Positions 38,756 through 46,400 of a stretch of 46,400 bases of DNA are shown piece after piece. The stretch comes from Parietichytrium sp. I65-24A. Taxonomy: Eukaryota; Sar; Bigyra; Thraustochytrida; Thraustochytriidae. The DNA lies in NCBI GenBank assembly GCA_012862575.1, contig BLSF01000129.1, positions 1 through 46,400 on the forward strand. Direction: 5' to 3'. Below the pieces are notes generated by a model. The model searched no databases and was not told the DNA's origin. It saw only the letters and a list, made by a program, of their open reading frames with translations. Position 1 is the stretch's first letter, and every line of letters begins with the position of its first letter. Made by a program: the position numbers and the translations under genes.

Positions 38756-39473
38756 GTGAGCGTAGAGCCTCTAATCCCCACCTTTCTTCAAACAGAAAAA
38801 TGGCAAGACAAGTGCTTGGTCGGTGTTTGACCTGAATTCTGACAAACGTTCAAAATATGTCCTTCTGTTCTTCTCTTCTGTCCTGAATATTCTACGGTTT
38901 ACAGCTGCGATTCCGCAGCCGTTCTCTCAGTGAAATCCATGCCCGATGCCTCTGGACCCTGGTCGCTCGCAGGGCCTGGCAGAATGCGTTTGCGTGGCCA
39001 TGCTGGCTGAGGATAGTAGTAGTATTATCGGTACCGGGACAACTTGAGAGGTGGTAGTGGCACGACAAGTGAATGGGGGGGGGCATGTTTGCAGGCGAGG
39101 CGAGTGAATATGAGCAAGTGGTACCTTCGTCAGGCTATGGAAGACGGCGCTCACAACTGCAAGTGTATGGGGTGCAGGGTGGAGTTTTGGCACATTGGAG
39201 CAAATGGGAAACGGGAACTTGCCTCAGTTGTCACATGGAGCAAATTGCAATCCTGTGTGCAGAGAGAACTCGCTCTTCAACACAGCATTTTTCTTGAGAA
39301 TTTGATCGCGGTCCTTGCATTGGTCCCATGTGCATTGGCTCCAGCAATCAAGTCAAGTTGAGATATTCACGGGGTAAGCGCTTAGTCCCCGTTTGACCAA
39401 GTTTACATCACTCAATTTTCAAACAAACATATCACTCTAAACAGCTTTTTTTTAAGATGATGTTGAAAGGAAT
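38756..39473. other. Intergenic region; no firm gene
   Basis: A plus-strand frame from an ATG at 39110 gives 83 residues with a CKCMGC motif and a hydrophobic end, but no family is recognisable and codon choice is not persuasive. The rest is non-coding flank of two convergent genes. Confidence 0.45.
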
Positions 39474-39956
39474 TCACGGACTACACATGTAAGAAATAAT
39501 ATTTTCCGCGATGGTGTCGTCGGTGTCACCATTCATACCGGGGTAAAAAGTTTCATCGCAGATTGCGTCGAAGAAGCTCGTGTCGTTCTCTATGCGCGTG
39601 CGAAAGCAGATGACGGTGGGCATCTCTGACCCTAGCCTCGTAGCCATCTCATTCTTTTTTGCGAGCTGGTCGTCCCAATTATCCTCTTCAAGAAGGCGTC
39701 CATCAGAAAAGAGGATAATGTAGCTGCTCACACTGGGATCTGACACAATGTCTCCGGTTCCGGTGAAGAGTTTCCAAAAGTTAGTTGCACGGTGTCGCCA
39801 TGATCCGTACATTCCGGCCACTTTGGCTTGAAGCAATGACTTGTCCGTGGATGCGGGGCTGCCAAATGCAACTTTCCAGCTGACCGTGTGATGAAGAAGG
39901 TTGACGATGCCAAACGCGGCGTTGGTCCCGAACTCGTCTTCGGCCGACCAGTGCAT
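39474..39956 (-). CDS. von Willebrand A-like domain, 5'-truncated
   Basis: 160 residues are encoded from the first ATG at 39956; the frame stays open upstream to a TAA near 40056 without another ATG. The order of elements fits the second half of a vWA (MIDAS) domain. A strand and loop end in EFGTNAAFGIVNLL, where the GTN supplies the MIDAS Thr. SYIILFSDGRLLE, the SDG strand-loop, follows. Next are a helix, TVICFRTRIENDTSFFDAIC and a final helix. The first strand with the DxSxS metal site is absent. Either an upstream exon supplies it, which would have to overlap the kinase-like frame on the other strand, or the gene is broken. vWA domains mediate metal-dependent protein binding. Confidence 0.55.
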   Translation of the reverse strand: MHWSAEDEFGTNAAFGIVNLLHHTVSWKVAFGSPASTDKSLLQAKVAGMYGSWRHRATNFWKLFTGTGDIVSDPSVSSYIILFSDGRLLEEDNWDDQLAKKNEMATRLGSEMPTVICFRTRIENDTSFFDAICDETFYPGMNGDTDDTIAENIISYMCSP

Positions 39957-40218
39957 GGCCAAGTCATCTCCTCCTTGGCTCCGAAAGTCCGCCAGTGGCT
40001 CATGTGCACTCTTACGAGGTGTACGACGTCTCTGCGACTGCTCCAGTGCGGTTTAATGGAGATAGGGACAACGACCGCGACGTGCTGGAGACACTGGTGT
40101 CCTGGTTCGGCCTGGCGGGCAACCTTTTGCGGGCCGCGGCTGAGCCAGTCGACCCGGACCTTGGTCGCACCCCCGAAGGCTGCGTGTTGCACGGCCCTCC
40201 TTGAACGGGGAGATCGAC

Positions 40219-40824
40219 ATGAGCTTGTTTGGAGATGTCCCAAAGGATGACGGCTGTGGCGAGAGGCTGTACCTTGTGTGGGGCCATCGCGTGCCCGGTT
40301 TTCTGTTGCAGGTATACGACGGCTGGGTCCGCGGCAAATCCGCCACGATCAAGTTTTTCACCGACAAGACTCGGTGGCGCGATGAAGTGGCGGCCCTGCG
40401 CAGGTTGGAGGGACTGGATGTATCCCACGGCGTCCCGCGTATCATTTTCGAGGGCTGCGTTGGGAGGGGAGGCGGAACAGGGATGCGGGACTACGTGCTC
40501 GCGACGAGCGTGCGCGGAAGAAGTTTGGACTGGCTCGTCGACTTGTGTGCGGAAACGATCGCCAAGTGGGTCGCCGAGGTCGGGGATGTTCTTGTTGTGC
40601 TCGAGCGAGCAGAGCTTGTGCACGGCGACATCAAGCCTGGCAACATCGTGCTGGCGGAGTTTCCGCCAACGGTGCGGGTGAAGGACCGCGAGAGCCTGGA
40701 TGGGCACGCTCATCTCATTGACTGGGAGAGCCTTCGTGGTCCCGAGAACCAAGGAAGGCTTCCCTGGGTTCCCGAGAAGAGCTCCTTGGTCGGGAACTCA
40801 AACGAGTTTCGCCTTGGACCTTGA
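40219..40824 (+). CDS. Truncated protein-kinase-like frame
   Basis: 201 residues are encoded from the first ATG at 40219. Kinase-fold elements are visible in order: a beta3 Lys in SATIKFF with a downstream RDEVAALRRL helix that can supply the alpha-C Glu; a hinge-like DYVLATSVRGRSLDWLVDL; the catalytic loop VHGDIKPGNIVL, with HGDxKPxN instead of HRDxKxxN; and HLIDWES where DFG is expected (DWE). The frame stops about 30 residues after that, so the activation segment and C-lobe helices are missing. A different frame continues without obvious kinase motifs. An upstream frame (GTG start at 39995, stop at 40202-40204) abuts it. This is either a divergent mini-kinase or a degraded gene; no substrate can be named. 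Confidence 0.55.
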   Translation: MSLFGDVPKDDGCGERLYLVWGHRVPGFLLQVYDGWVRGKSATIKFFTDKTRWRDEVAALRRLEGLDVSHGVPRIIFEGCVGRGGGTGMRDYVLATSVRGRSLDWLVDLCAETIAKWVAEVGDVLVVLERAELVHGDIKPGNIVLAEFPPTVRVKDRESLDGHAHLIDWESLRGPENQGRLPWVPEKSSLVGNSNEFRLGP

Positions 40825-41288
40825 CCATTTCACTTCTGGAACCATCCATTGCGCTGCCCACCCTGGGAAAGCGCGTCACAACCCTACCCTGGTTGCCATC
40901 GTGTGGCGGCGGCACCAGGCCCTGCTTGCTCCAATACAAAAGGCTGGAGCTCTCAGATCTGCCAAAGGACGCGGGAAGCTGCGTCCGGCAGACCCAAAAC
41001 AAACAACAAGGCAAGGAAAGAAGTAAAGAACATTCATCAAGCATTTTCTACCCATTCAGCTAATCCTTAAGGAAACTACCGAGAGACTACCAGGGGCACG
41101 TCACCTTCTGCACACTCTGACACAAGCAACAGTAGCAAGCAGCAACAGGAGGAGCACAAGCATGCACAACCATACACGCAACACACTCTCTCTCGCTACA
41201 GGTTGCTTCTATCCATCCGTCCCTATCTACCTACCTACCGAGACGCGCGCGCGTGCGCTTCCACCACCTCGTCAGGCAAGGAAAAAAA
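40825..41288. other. Intergenic region; leader of the EcKinase-like gene
   Basis: No gene is seen. Short repeats (CTACCTACCTACC near 41229-41239 and CGCGCGCG near 41245-41252) and a CA-rich stretch lie just before the next ATG. Confidence 0.45.
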
Positions 41289-42575
41289 ATGGAGCAGTTA
41301 CGGCAGGACTTGAAGCTCGACAACCCTGAGCAATCGCGCGACAGGGTGGTGCGTGCGCTTGGGTTGAGTGAGGCAGATGGCGATGTGCTCGAGGTGATCA
41401 AGGACAGTTTGGGCTTGCAGTCGACCAGCTTTACGCTGCGTGGACCGCGATGGGAGGTGCCGCTGTTTATCAAGGTGGTCCCCGAACACTCGTACAAGGA
41501 GCAAGCAAAGGAGCAGCGAGACAATGTGGGCATCAAGGCGGAGGAGTGGGCCAGGACACTTGGAAAAGACAAGGATGCCATCAAGGAAGCCGGGCAGGAT
41601 GCTCTTGCCGAGTATGACGAGAAATGCCCACCGTCACTGGCGATCATGGAGCCTACCGATCAACTAAAGCTCGAGCGTGCGTTTTTGCGCAAATGGTGGA
41701 AAGCTGCTGATGATGGCACCTTGTTGCTACCAGAAGACACCAAGCTGGTCATTCCAAAGTTGTTTGAAGGTCCAAAGGTTTTTATTGACCCTGAGGCTGA
41801 GGAGAAACACCCGACGGTGCTGGTCATGGAGGATCTCACGGCGCGTGGTTTTAAAGGTCAAAAATACACGGACAATATTGATTTTGACCAGAGTGAGGCA
41901 TTTGCGATCGCGCTTGCTGATTTTCACATTGCTCTTTGGAGCATTCGGGATCAGTTTATTGATGTGAAGACAGAAACGGAAAACGGATCGAATCGATGGG
42001 GACATCTTCGAGCACTATTTCATGGCATGCTTGATAAAGTGATCGATACTTGGAAGAAGGTTGATCTATTGCAGAAATATGTAATTGAGGTTGAAACATG
42101 GAGACATGCAATGACAGAATGTTTTCTCGATCAGGTGGACGGACTTTTGGTTTTGGGACATGGTGATCCTTGGGCTCATAATGTATTGTTCAGTACGTCA
42201 GGCGGAGGAAGCGATATGTCTACCGCTTTAGTGGACTTTGGTTCTGTTCGCTACACGGCACCGTTAGAAGATCTGGTTGGTTTTCTGGGCACCTTGAGTG
42301 ACGGCATTTGTTTAAGTCAGAAACATGAGAGGTCAGTGTATTCAAAATACTTGGATCGAGTATCTAGCTTTTCGCCAGATTTGTTGCGTTCCATCAATGA
42401 TTCACAGACTATGAGAGATCGAGTACTTGCACATGCGCGTAACACGTCGTTGTTATTCTTCTCGGACCCTGAGATGTGGATTCATACTCGTCCAACAATA
42501 CGGACATATTTGTGTGCATATCTTCAGTCGATTACACTCGCTCAAAAGGTATATCCAGAACTCAAGATTGATTGA
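41289..42575 (+). CDS. Ecdysteroid kinase-like (CHK/DUF1679) small-molecule phosphotransferase
   Basis: The product is 428 residues from the ATG at 41289, just after an A8 run; the longer frame begins at GTG. EcKinase-like proteins share the aminoglycoside/choline kinase fold and phosphorylate small hydroxylated molecules. The diagnostic pieces are VLVMEDLTARGF followed by a helix ending ADFHIALW, the catalytic loop LGHGDPWAHNVLF (His291, Asp293, Asn298) and the metal-binding VDFGSVRY (Asp316), then APLEDLVGFLG. Length is typical and no key residue is missing. Substrate is unknown; in insects related enzymes act on ecdysteroids and xenobiotics, but this organism need not share that. The second half (from about 41880) is markedly more AT-rich at codon third positions than the first. 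It overlaps the small convergent gene by 34 bases. Confidence 0.82.
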   Translation: MEQLRQDLKLDNPEQSRDRVVRALGLSEADGDVLEVIKDSLGLQSTSFTLRGPRWEVPLFIKVVPEHSYKEQAKEQRDNVGIKAEEWARTLGKDKDAIKEAGQDALAEYDEKCPPSLAIMEPTDQLKLERAFLRKWWKAADDGTLLLPEDTKLVIPKLFEGPKVFIDPEAEEKHPTVLVMEDLTARGFKGQKYTDNIDFDQSEAFAIALADFHIALWSIRDQFIDVKTETENGSNRWGHLRALFHGMLDKVIDTWKKVDLLQKYVIEVETWRHAMTECFLDQVDGLLVLGHGDPWAHNVLFSTSGGGSDMSTALVDFGSVRYTAPLEDLVGFLGTLSDGICLSQKHERSVYSKYLDRVSSFSPDLLRSINDSQTMRDRVLAHARNTSLLFFSDPEMWIHTRPTIRTYLCAYLQSITLAQKVYPELKID

Positions 42576-42859
42576 TTCATTGGTGTTGTAGTATAAAAGC
42601 AATTAAAAGTGTATTCTCTTGAGACGATAATATCGGTCAAATCATCACCATGAACAAGTTCATTTCCACCACCCTGCTGACGCATCTCCACGACTTGCGT
42701 TGCCGCGCGTTGAGCCTCTGCCGGTGAAGCGTTCGATATAAACCTTCTCCAAATCACAACTGCTGTCCCGGAGAGGGTAAGCATGAGAACGTCCGTGCTC
42801 CCTCGAACGAGATTCATCGCAGACGTGTAAACCTCCTTGTCCAACTCTGCCTGACTCAT
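42542..42859 (-). CDS. Small hypothetical protein with one hydrophobic segment
   Basis: 105 residues are encoded from the ATG at 42859; the longer frame to 42940 starts at GTG. I do not recognise it. Residues 22-37 (DVLMLTLSGTAVVIWR) could be a short membrane segment, followed by a helix rich in Ala, Glu and Gln (SPAEAQRAATQVVEMRQQ). Codon use is GC-rich and coding-like in the first 65 residues. The last 40 are AT-rich and overlap the 3' end of the EcKinase-like gene. A spliced or shorter real product is possible. Confidence 0.4.
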   Translation of the reverse strand: MSQAELDKEVYTSAMNLVRGSTDVLMLTLSGTAVVIWRRFISNASPAEAQRAATQVVEMRQQGGGNELVHGDDLTDIIVSREYTFNCFYTTTPMNQSILSSGYTF

Positions 42860-43329
42860 CGTGCCAGTTCGTCGCCTCTCGTTCGTGCTGTTTGCTGCTT
42901 GCTGTGTGCTGTTCTCGCGCGTCCCCCTGCCTCTGTTCACCCTGCTGCTCTTGATGCACCCTGCGGTTTTTGGACTTTCTCCTTTGTACCAATGGTGTGC
43001 ACAGTTATATTAGTAAGACTGTACCGAGTTTCACGGCGTGTGCTACCACGGTCTTATATCAGTCTAGGTAGTGAAAACAATACAGAACGATGTCATCAAA
43101 CGTCGCCCACAAATAGAACCAGTCAAGTATTAGTTTTTCCATAGTTGCTTTTTTGATACACCAAACTATAGCGTTGACTTTGATTTGAATAAGATGGTAC
43201 GCACACCACTGTGGCACTCCGACAAGAACACGCGGACACAGGGCAGGGCACAGAGCAGTTCGCACAGTGAAGGTCATAGATGTCGCTGTTCGCGATCGAG
43301 CGTTCTGGAGGCTGACGCAACGGAGAAAG
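42860..43329. other. Upstream region of the LRR gene; no gene seen
   Basis: This divergent spacer lies between the small hypothetical gene and the LRR gene. The LRR reading frame stays open upstream of its ATG at 43330 for at least 130 bases, so an earlier exon cannot be excluded. No other element is recognised. Confidence 0.45.
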
Positions 43330-44751
43330 ATGGGAAAGTACAAGGACCGGAGAATTTGTGGCGTCGAGTCGAGATTCTGGTGTGTGAACTCGGTGGGCGA
43401 AGGACTAAACACTCTCGACCGAGAGGTGGCCGTGTGGTAAGTGAGGTGACCTCCGCTGAGTGAAAGAGCTGCCTAGGTTGATTATCTGACGGTGCCTTTT
43501 TTTCACGCACAGGTTTGAAGCTGGGTGCGTGCGGCAAGATGGAGCCATCAAGGTGGCCGTGGCGCTCAATGGAAACAAATCGCTTCAGCAATTACGGTAA
43601 GTCGTGGATGGGATGAGTGTTGCTGGGGCAACTGAGCTAGTACGCTTGACTTTGACACAGGTTTGGTGAAAAAGGTTAGTTTTCTTGCTGAACTTCTCGG
43701 ACTTGGTGGCTGACGATTTTATGTCTTTTCTTAATGAAATAGTCTTTCATATAACATGATTGGCGCTGAAGGAGGATCAGCGATCGGTCGCACGTTGGAG
43801 AAGAACACTACGCTCACTACATTGGAGTACGTGCGACTTTGACAGCAGTTTGGTGAAAGAGATTAGTCTCTTGCTGAACATTCTCGGACTTTTGGTCTGA
43901 CGACATTATATCTCTTTGTTATGAAATAGTCTTGAAGAAAATGAAATTGGCGATGAAGGAGCATCAGCGATCGGTCGCGCGTTGGGGAAGAACACTGCGC
44001 TGACTACATTGAAGCACGTCTGACTTTGACACCGGTTTGGCGAAAAGGTTTGTCTCTTGCTGAACTTCTCAGACTTGGTGGCTGACGACTTCATGTCTTT
44101 TTTGTAATGAAATAGTTTTCAAGAAAATAAAATTGGCGATGAAGGAGGATCAGCGATCGGTCGCGCGTTGGAGAAGAACACTGCGCTGACTACATTGGAG
44201 TACGTGTGACTATGACACCTTTTGGTGAAAAGGATTAGTCTCTTGTTGAACTTTCTCGAACTTGATCGCTGACGACTTCATGTCTTTTTGTAATGAACTA
44301 GTCTTTCTTGGAATGGTATTGGTGATGAAGGAGCATCAGCGATCAGTCGCGCATTGGAGAAGAACACTGCGCTGGCTACAGTGAAGTACGTGCGACTTTG
44401 ACACCGTTTGGTGAAAAAGATTAGTCTCTTGCTGGACTTTATTGGTGGTGACTGACGACTTCATGTCATTTTGTGATGAATAGTCTTCGAAAAACTGAAA
44501 CTGGCGATGAAGGAGCATCAGCAATCGGTCGCGCGTTGGAGAAGAACACTGCGCTGACTACATTGGAGTACGTGTGACTTTGACACCGGTTTGGTGAAAA
44601 ACATTAGTCTCTTGCTGGACTTTATTGGTGGTGACTGACGACCTCATCTCATTTTGTAATGAAATAGTCTTCGAAAAAATGAAATTGGCGATGAAGGAGC
44701 ATCAGCGATCGGTCGCGCGTTGGGGAAGAACACTGCGCTGACTACATTGAA
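43330..44751 (+). CDS. Leucine-rich-repeat (ribonuclease-inhibitor type) gene, eight exons seen, 3' end missing
   Basis: Exons read from the sequence are 43330-43436, 43513-43596, 43743-43826, 43930-44013, 44116-44199, 44302-44385, 44484-44567 and 44668-44751. Joined, they give one open frame of about 232 residues. Exon 1 starts MGKYKDRR and ends in phase 2 at GTG|GTAAGT; a TG|G codon makes Trp at the junction. Each later exon is exactly 84 nt and encodes one 28-residue repeat of the form LSxNxIGDEGASAIGRALEKNTALTTL, the ribonuclease-inhibitor/NLR type. Such repeats form curved protein-binding surfaces; the partner is unknown. Introns carry a CTGAC branch-point-like motif and end in AAATAG or similar. 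No stop codon is reached before the ambiguous base at 44759, so the gene is incomplete. No kinase, NACHT or membrane domain is seen in the visible part. Confidence 0.8.
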
Positions 44752-44758
44752 GCACGTG
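43743..44758 (+). repeat. Tandem exon-plus-intron repeat, six units of about 182-187 bp
   Basis: Unit starts are 43743, 43930, 44116, 44302, 44484 and 44668, so periods are 187, 186, 186, 182 and 184. Each unit is one 84-nt LRR exon plus one intron of 98-103 nt. The introns are conserved nearly as well as the exons: all share TTTGACACC, GTTTGGTGAAAA, GATTAGTCTCTTGCTG, CTGACGAC and a TAATGAAATAG-like end. Conservation of intron sequence indicates recent duplication or ongoing homogenisation. Confidence 0.9.
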
Positions 44759-44759
44759 N
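44759..44759. other. Ambiguous base (N), possible assembly join
   Basis: The only N in the window lies a few bases into the intron after the last LRR exon. From here the array's intron sequence stops abruptly and unrelated sequence with a partial 5S rRNA begins, as expected where a repeat array was collapsed or misjoined. Confidence 0.8.
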
Positions 44760-44827
44760 CACTTGTGCTTGTCTAAAGGACCCGTAGATTCGTTCTCTAT
44801 AGATTAATTTTTAAGCAAATTTTCATT

Positions 44828-44929
44828 TCATGAATGTACACCGGAACTCATCCGAACTCCGAAGTTAAGCCATGACAGGCCAGGTCAGTACTACCGTAGG
44901 GGACTAGGTGGGAAGCCCTGGTGGCGAGC
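44828..44929 (+). rRNA. 5S ribosomal RNA, 5' end missing or diverged
   Basis: The sequence matches eukaryotic 5S rRNA from helix II onward: TGAATGTACACCGGAACTC, CCGAACTCCGAAGTTAAGC, GTCAGTACT and a 3' end GGTGGCGAGC followed by T6 at 44930-44935, a Pol III terminator. The helix II strands TCATG (44828-44832) and CATGA (44871-44875) can pair. The internal control region (AGTTAAGC through the GTAGGGGACTAGGTGG stretch) is present. The first 15-17 nucleotides, which should pair with GGTGGCGAGC to form helix I, are not found; AT-rich sequence stands in their place. It is therefore a truncated copy or pseudogene, or a real gene joined wrongly near the ambiguous base 70 bases upstream. Confidence 0.8.
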
Positions 44930-44935
44930 TTTTTT
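44930..44935 (+). terminator. Pol III T-run terminator of the 5S sequence
   Basis: Six T residues directly follow the 5S 3' end, the usual RNA polymerase III stop signal. Confidence 0.7.
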
Positions 44936-46141
44936 GTCTCTTTTTTGGGTGGTCACAGGACACAGGATACAGTCGCGGCCTCATTGAGATAGGCCAAGTC
45001 AAGGAAAATTTCAATCCACCGTCAACGACGAAAAGAAGGCGTGAAGAGCGTATGTTTTCATTTTCAATGAAAGAGTGAAATGCTCTTCTCACTAAACTTC
45101 GCTTGGAATTGAGTTTAAAACGAATCAGAGAGAGTATTTGTTGCACAAGAAGCGTCTTTCTTTCATCTCGAAGAGGTTTCAAAGTGGAGTTATTGGACAC
45201 GCACGGGTAGATCAGGCAGCGCACTTCCACGCACTTGGTCGCGCAAATTTCTTCAAGCCAGCTCCTCAAAGATTGGGCAAAAGGGAGAGCGACTATGCGC
45301 TGCAGCCGAGCGTGGAAGGTTTGCAGGATTGATGAAATAAAAAAGAGAAAACATAAAAGCCTGAAGGGGATGAAACAGCCGGACGGACGCGGTTGCTTAC
45401 AGCGTCAAAGCAAGCGAAAATGCGCGAGCTGTCCAGGTGTACTGTCTGCTCCCTTCTGCGCGCTGTGCTGCAGATTCCTCACCACAAAAATAGGGAGTCC
45501 TCGGCGCATCACTGCCCACGAGACGCCGAATCTGGTCCCCGAGGGCGACACCGGCGAGTTGTCTCTTGCATCACAGGAAGACTGCGACTACAAAGATGCT
45601 TGCTTCCGCTTGCCTCCGCTTGCCCTATCTCCTTGTGCGTCCACAAAAGTCAATTTGGCACTGACAGAGAGTACATTCTTTGTGTCAGCCATTATAGTAA
45701 TACTTGACGACATAGCATGCTTGTATATCCTTGTAGAGCGACATTAAAAAACCTCGACTGGAAATCTCTGTCTGGGTCTCGAGAAAGGTCCTCAGCAGAA
45801 AGGTGTGCACCCTGCGTTTGAAGTCACAGGATGAGAATCATGTCATCTCCCTACGAGGCGTTAAACAAGAGCTTAGGAAAGAATGCTGTCATCACAGACT
45901 ACCATTGTTTAGCCGTGAAGGGTAAAGGGCCTCGAAGTCAAAGTGCTGCCCTTGATTGACACAACTGCAAGCAGGTTCCAATCGGACACTGTTGGAAGAA
46001 CAGTTTGGAGAAATGAAGCAGCGGCAGCTCACGCGCGAGCTGTGACTCTAGTGACCGTGCCGCTTACTGAGGATTGGCGGTGGAAGACGCAATCGTGAGA
46101 CAAAGTGAAAATGGAAGTTTTAATTACCAAGTGAAATGAAC
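44936..46141. other. Intergenic region; no firm gene
   Basis: No recognisable gene lies here. A plus-strand frame from an ATG at 45370 to 45747 encodes about 125 residues with a Cys cluster (KRKCASCPG, then FCALCC) and a hydrophobic end. It has no recognisable domain, and its codon use is not convincing. Confidence 0.4.
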
Positions 46142-46354
46142 TTAGAACATTAGAAACGAGGCATGCGCGGCTCGAAGAATTTCGTGATCGGGACGAAGGG
46201 CCTTGAGCTCGTTCTGGAGAATCCTTCCACTTGGTGTAAAATAGCAGCGCCGTTCATCAGCTTTCCAAAGCTTGTCTCTCTGCGCACGTCTTGCAGCCTT
46301 GAGATAGCTGAGACTGGCCAGAGAAGTGGCGAAGCCGCGTCGATAGCCTCGCCA
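46142..46354 (-). CDS. Possible C-terminal exon of an unknown gene
   Basis: A minus-strand frame without ATG encodes about 70 residues ending at TAA (46144-46142). Its composition looks coding, for example YLKAARRAQRDKLWKAD, CYFTPSGRILQNELKAL and LRAAHASFLMF. An in-frame TGA at 46357-46355 closes it upstream, with an AG just inside that could be a splice acceptor. It may be a terminal exon of a gene extending past the right edge, or chance. Confidence 0.25.
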   Translation of the reverse strand, partial: WRGYRRGFATSLASLSYLKAARRAQRDKLWKADERRCYFTPSGRILQNELKALRPDHEILRAAHASFLMF

Positions 46355-46400
46355 TCAACCTAACCTGTGCGGCTGAGCTGTTGATTGCGCGCCTAAGGGG

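Noticed and set aside
43194-43463. Plus-strand ORF starting MVRTPLWHSD as exon 1 of the LRR gene
   Set aside because: It is in the wrong frame: it leaves the donor in phase 0, giving a stop right after the junction. The frame starting at 43330 joins in phase 2 and keeps the LRR frame open.
45370-45747. Possible transposase-like or zinc-ribbon protein
   Set aside because: The Cys cluster has no consistent zinc spacing and no catalytic motif; codon use is not convincing.
1-46400. tRNA genes, CRISPR arrays, prokaryotic operons or phage genes
   Set aside because: No GTTCGAATC-type tRNA arms with cloverleaf flanks, no spaced direct repeats of CRISPR type and no operon-like gene packing were seen. 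The repeats present are microsatellites or exon duplications.

Overview
The window is nuclear DNA of a microbial eukaryote. Three things show this. Introns have GT-AG borders with branch-point-like CTGAC motifs. A eukaryotic-type 5S rRNA sequence precedes a T-run. The gene set is eukaryotic: an IP3/ryanodine-receptor-family calcium channel, a DHX29-type translation helicase, BUD22, a CRAL-TRIO (Sec14) protein and sphingosine kinase. Most genes are single long open frames separated by 0.2-2 kb of AT-richer, microsatellite-rich spacer, and strands alternate freely, so there are no operons. An IP3R-type channel and an isopentenyl phosphate kinase together with large intron-poor genes suit a free-living protist. 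A stramenopile of the labyrinthulomycete/thraustochytrid type is my best guess, but this is inference. Start codons were placed at ATG; several open frames extend further upstream only through TTG or GTG and were trimmed.

Layout. 0-7 kb: a partial Cys-rich exon (-) running off the left edge, a degenerate tandem repeat, a Sec14-like lipid-transfer protein (+), an ABHD1/3-type hydrolase (-) and a secreted HExxHxxGxxH metalloprotease (-). 7-14 kb: isopentenyl phosphate kinase (-), a 2.2 kb spacer, a small acylated acidic protein with a polybasic tail (+), and a BUD22-like ribosome-biogenesis protein carrying an extra C2H2 finger (-). 14-24.6 kb: one 10.5 kb open frame for a roughly 3,494-residue IP3R-family channel (+). 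24.7-28.2 kb: a DUF4476-like protein (-), a small DUF2867-like protein (+) next to a perfect 46-bp duplication, and an orphan ArfGAP2/3 (Glo3-motif) C-terminal exon (-). 28.2-38.8 kb: DHX29-like helicase (+), an unrecognised 966-residue protein (-) and a sphingosine kinase-like enzyme (+).

38.8-46.4 kb is less orderly. It holds a von Willebrand A-like fragment, a truncated protein-kinase-like frame, an ecdysteroid-kinase-like (CHK) phosphotransferase and a small convergent gene. These are followed by a multi-exon leucine-rich-repeat gene in which every repeat is one 84-nt, phase-2 exon separated by nearly identical introns of about 100 nt. That array ends at an ambiguous base (44759) and is followed by a 5'-truncated 5S rRNA sequence, so the junction may be an assembly join.

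Functional themes: calcium and lipid signalling recur (IP3R-family channel, Sec14 protein, sphingosine kinase, acylated membrane protein), alongside translation and ribosome biogenesis (DHX29, BUD22, 5S). Nothing in the sequence shows that these genes are co-regulated. The most unusual structure is the exon-per-repeat LRR array.
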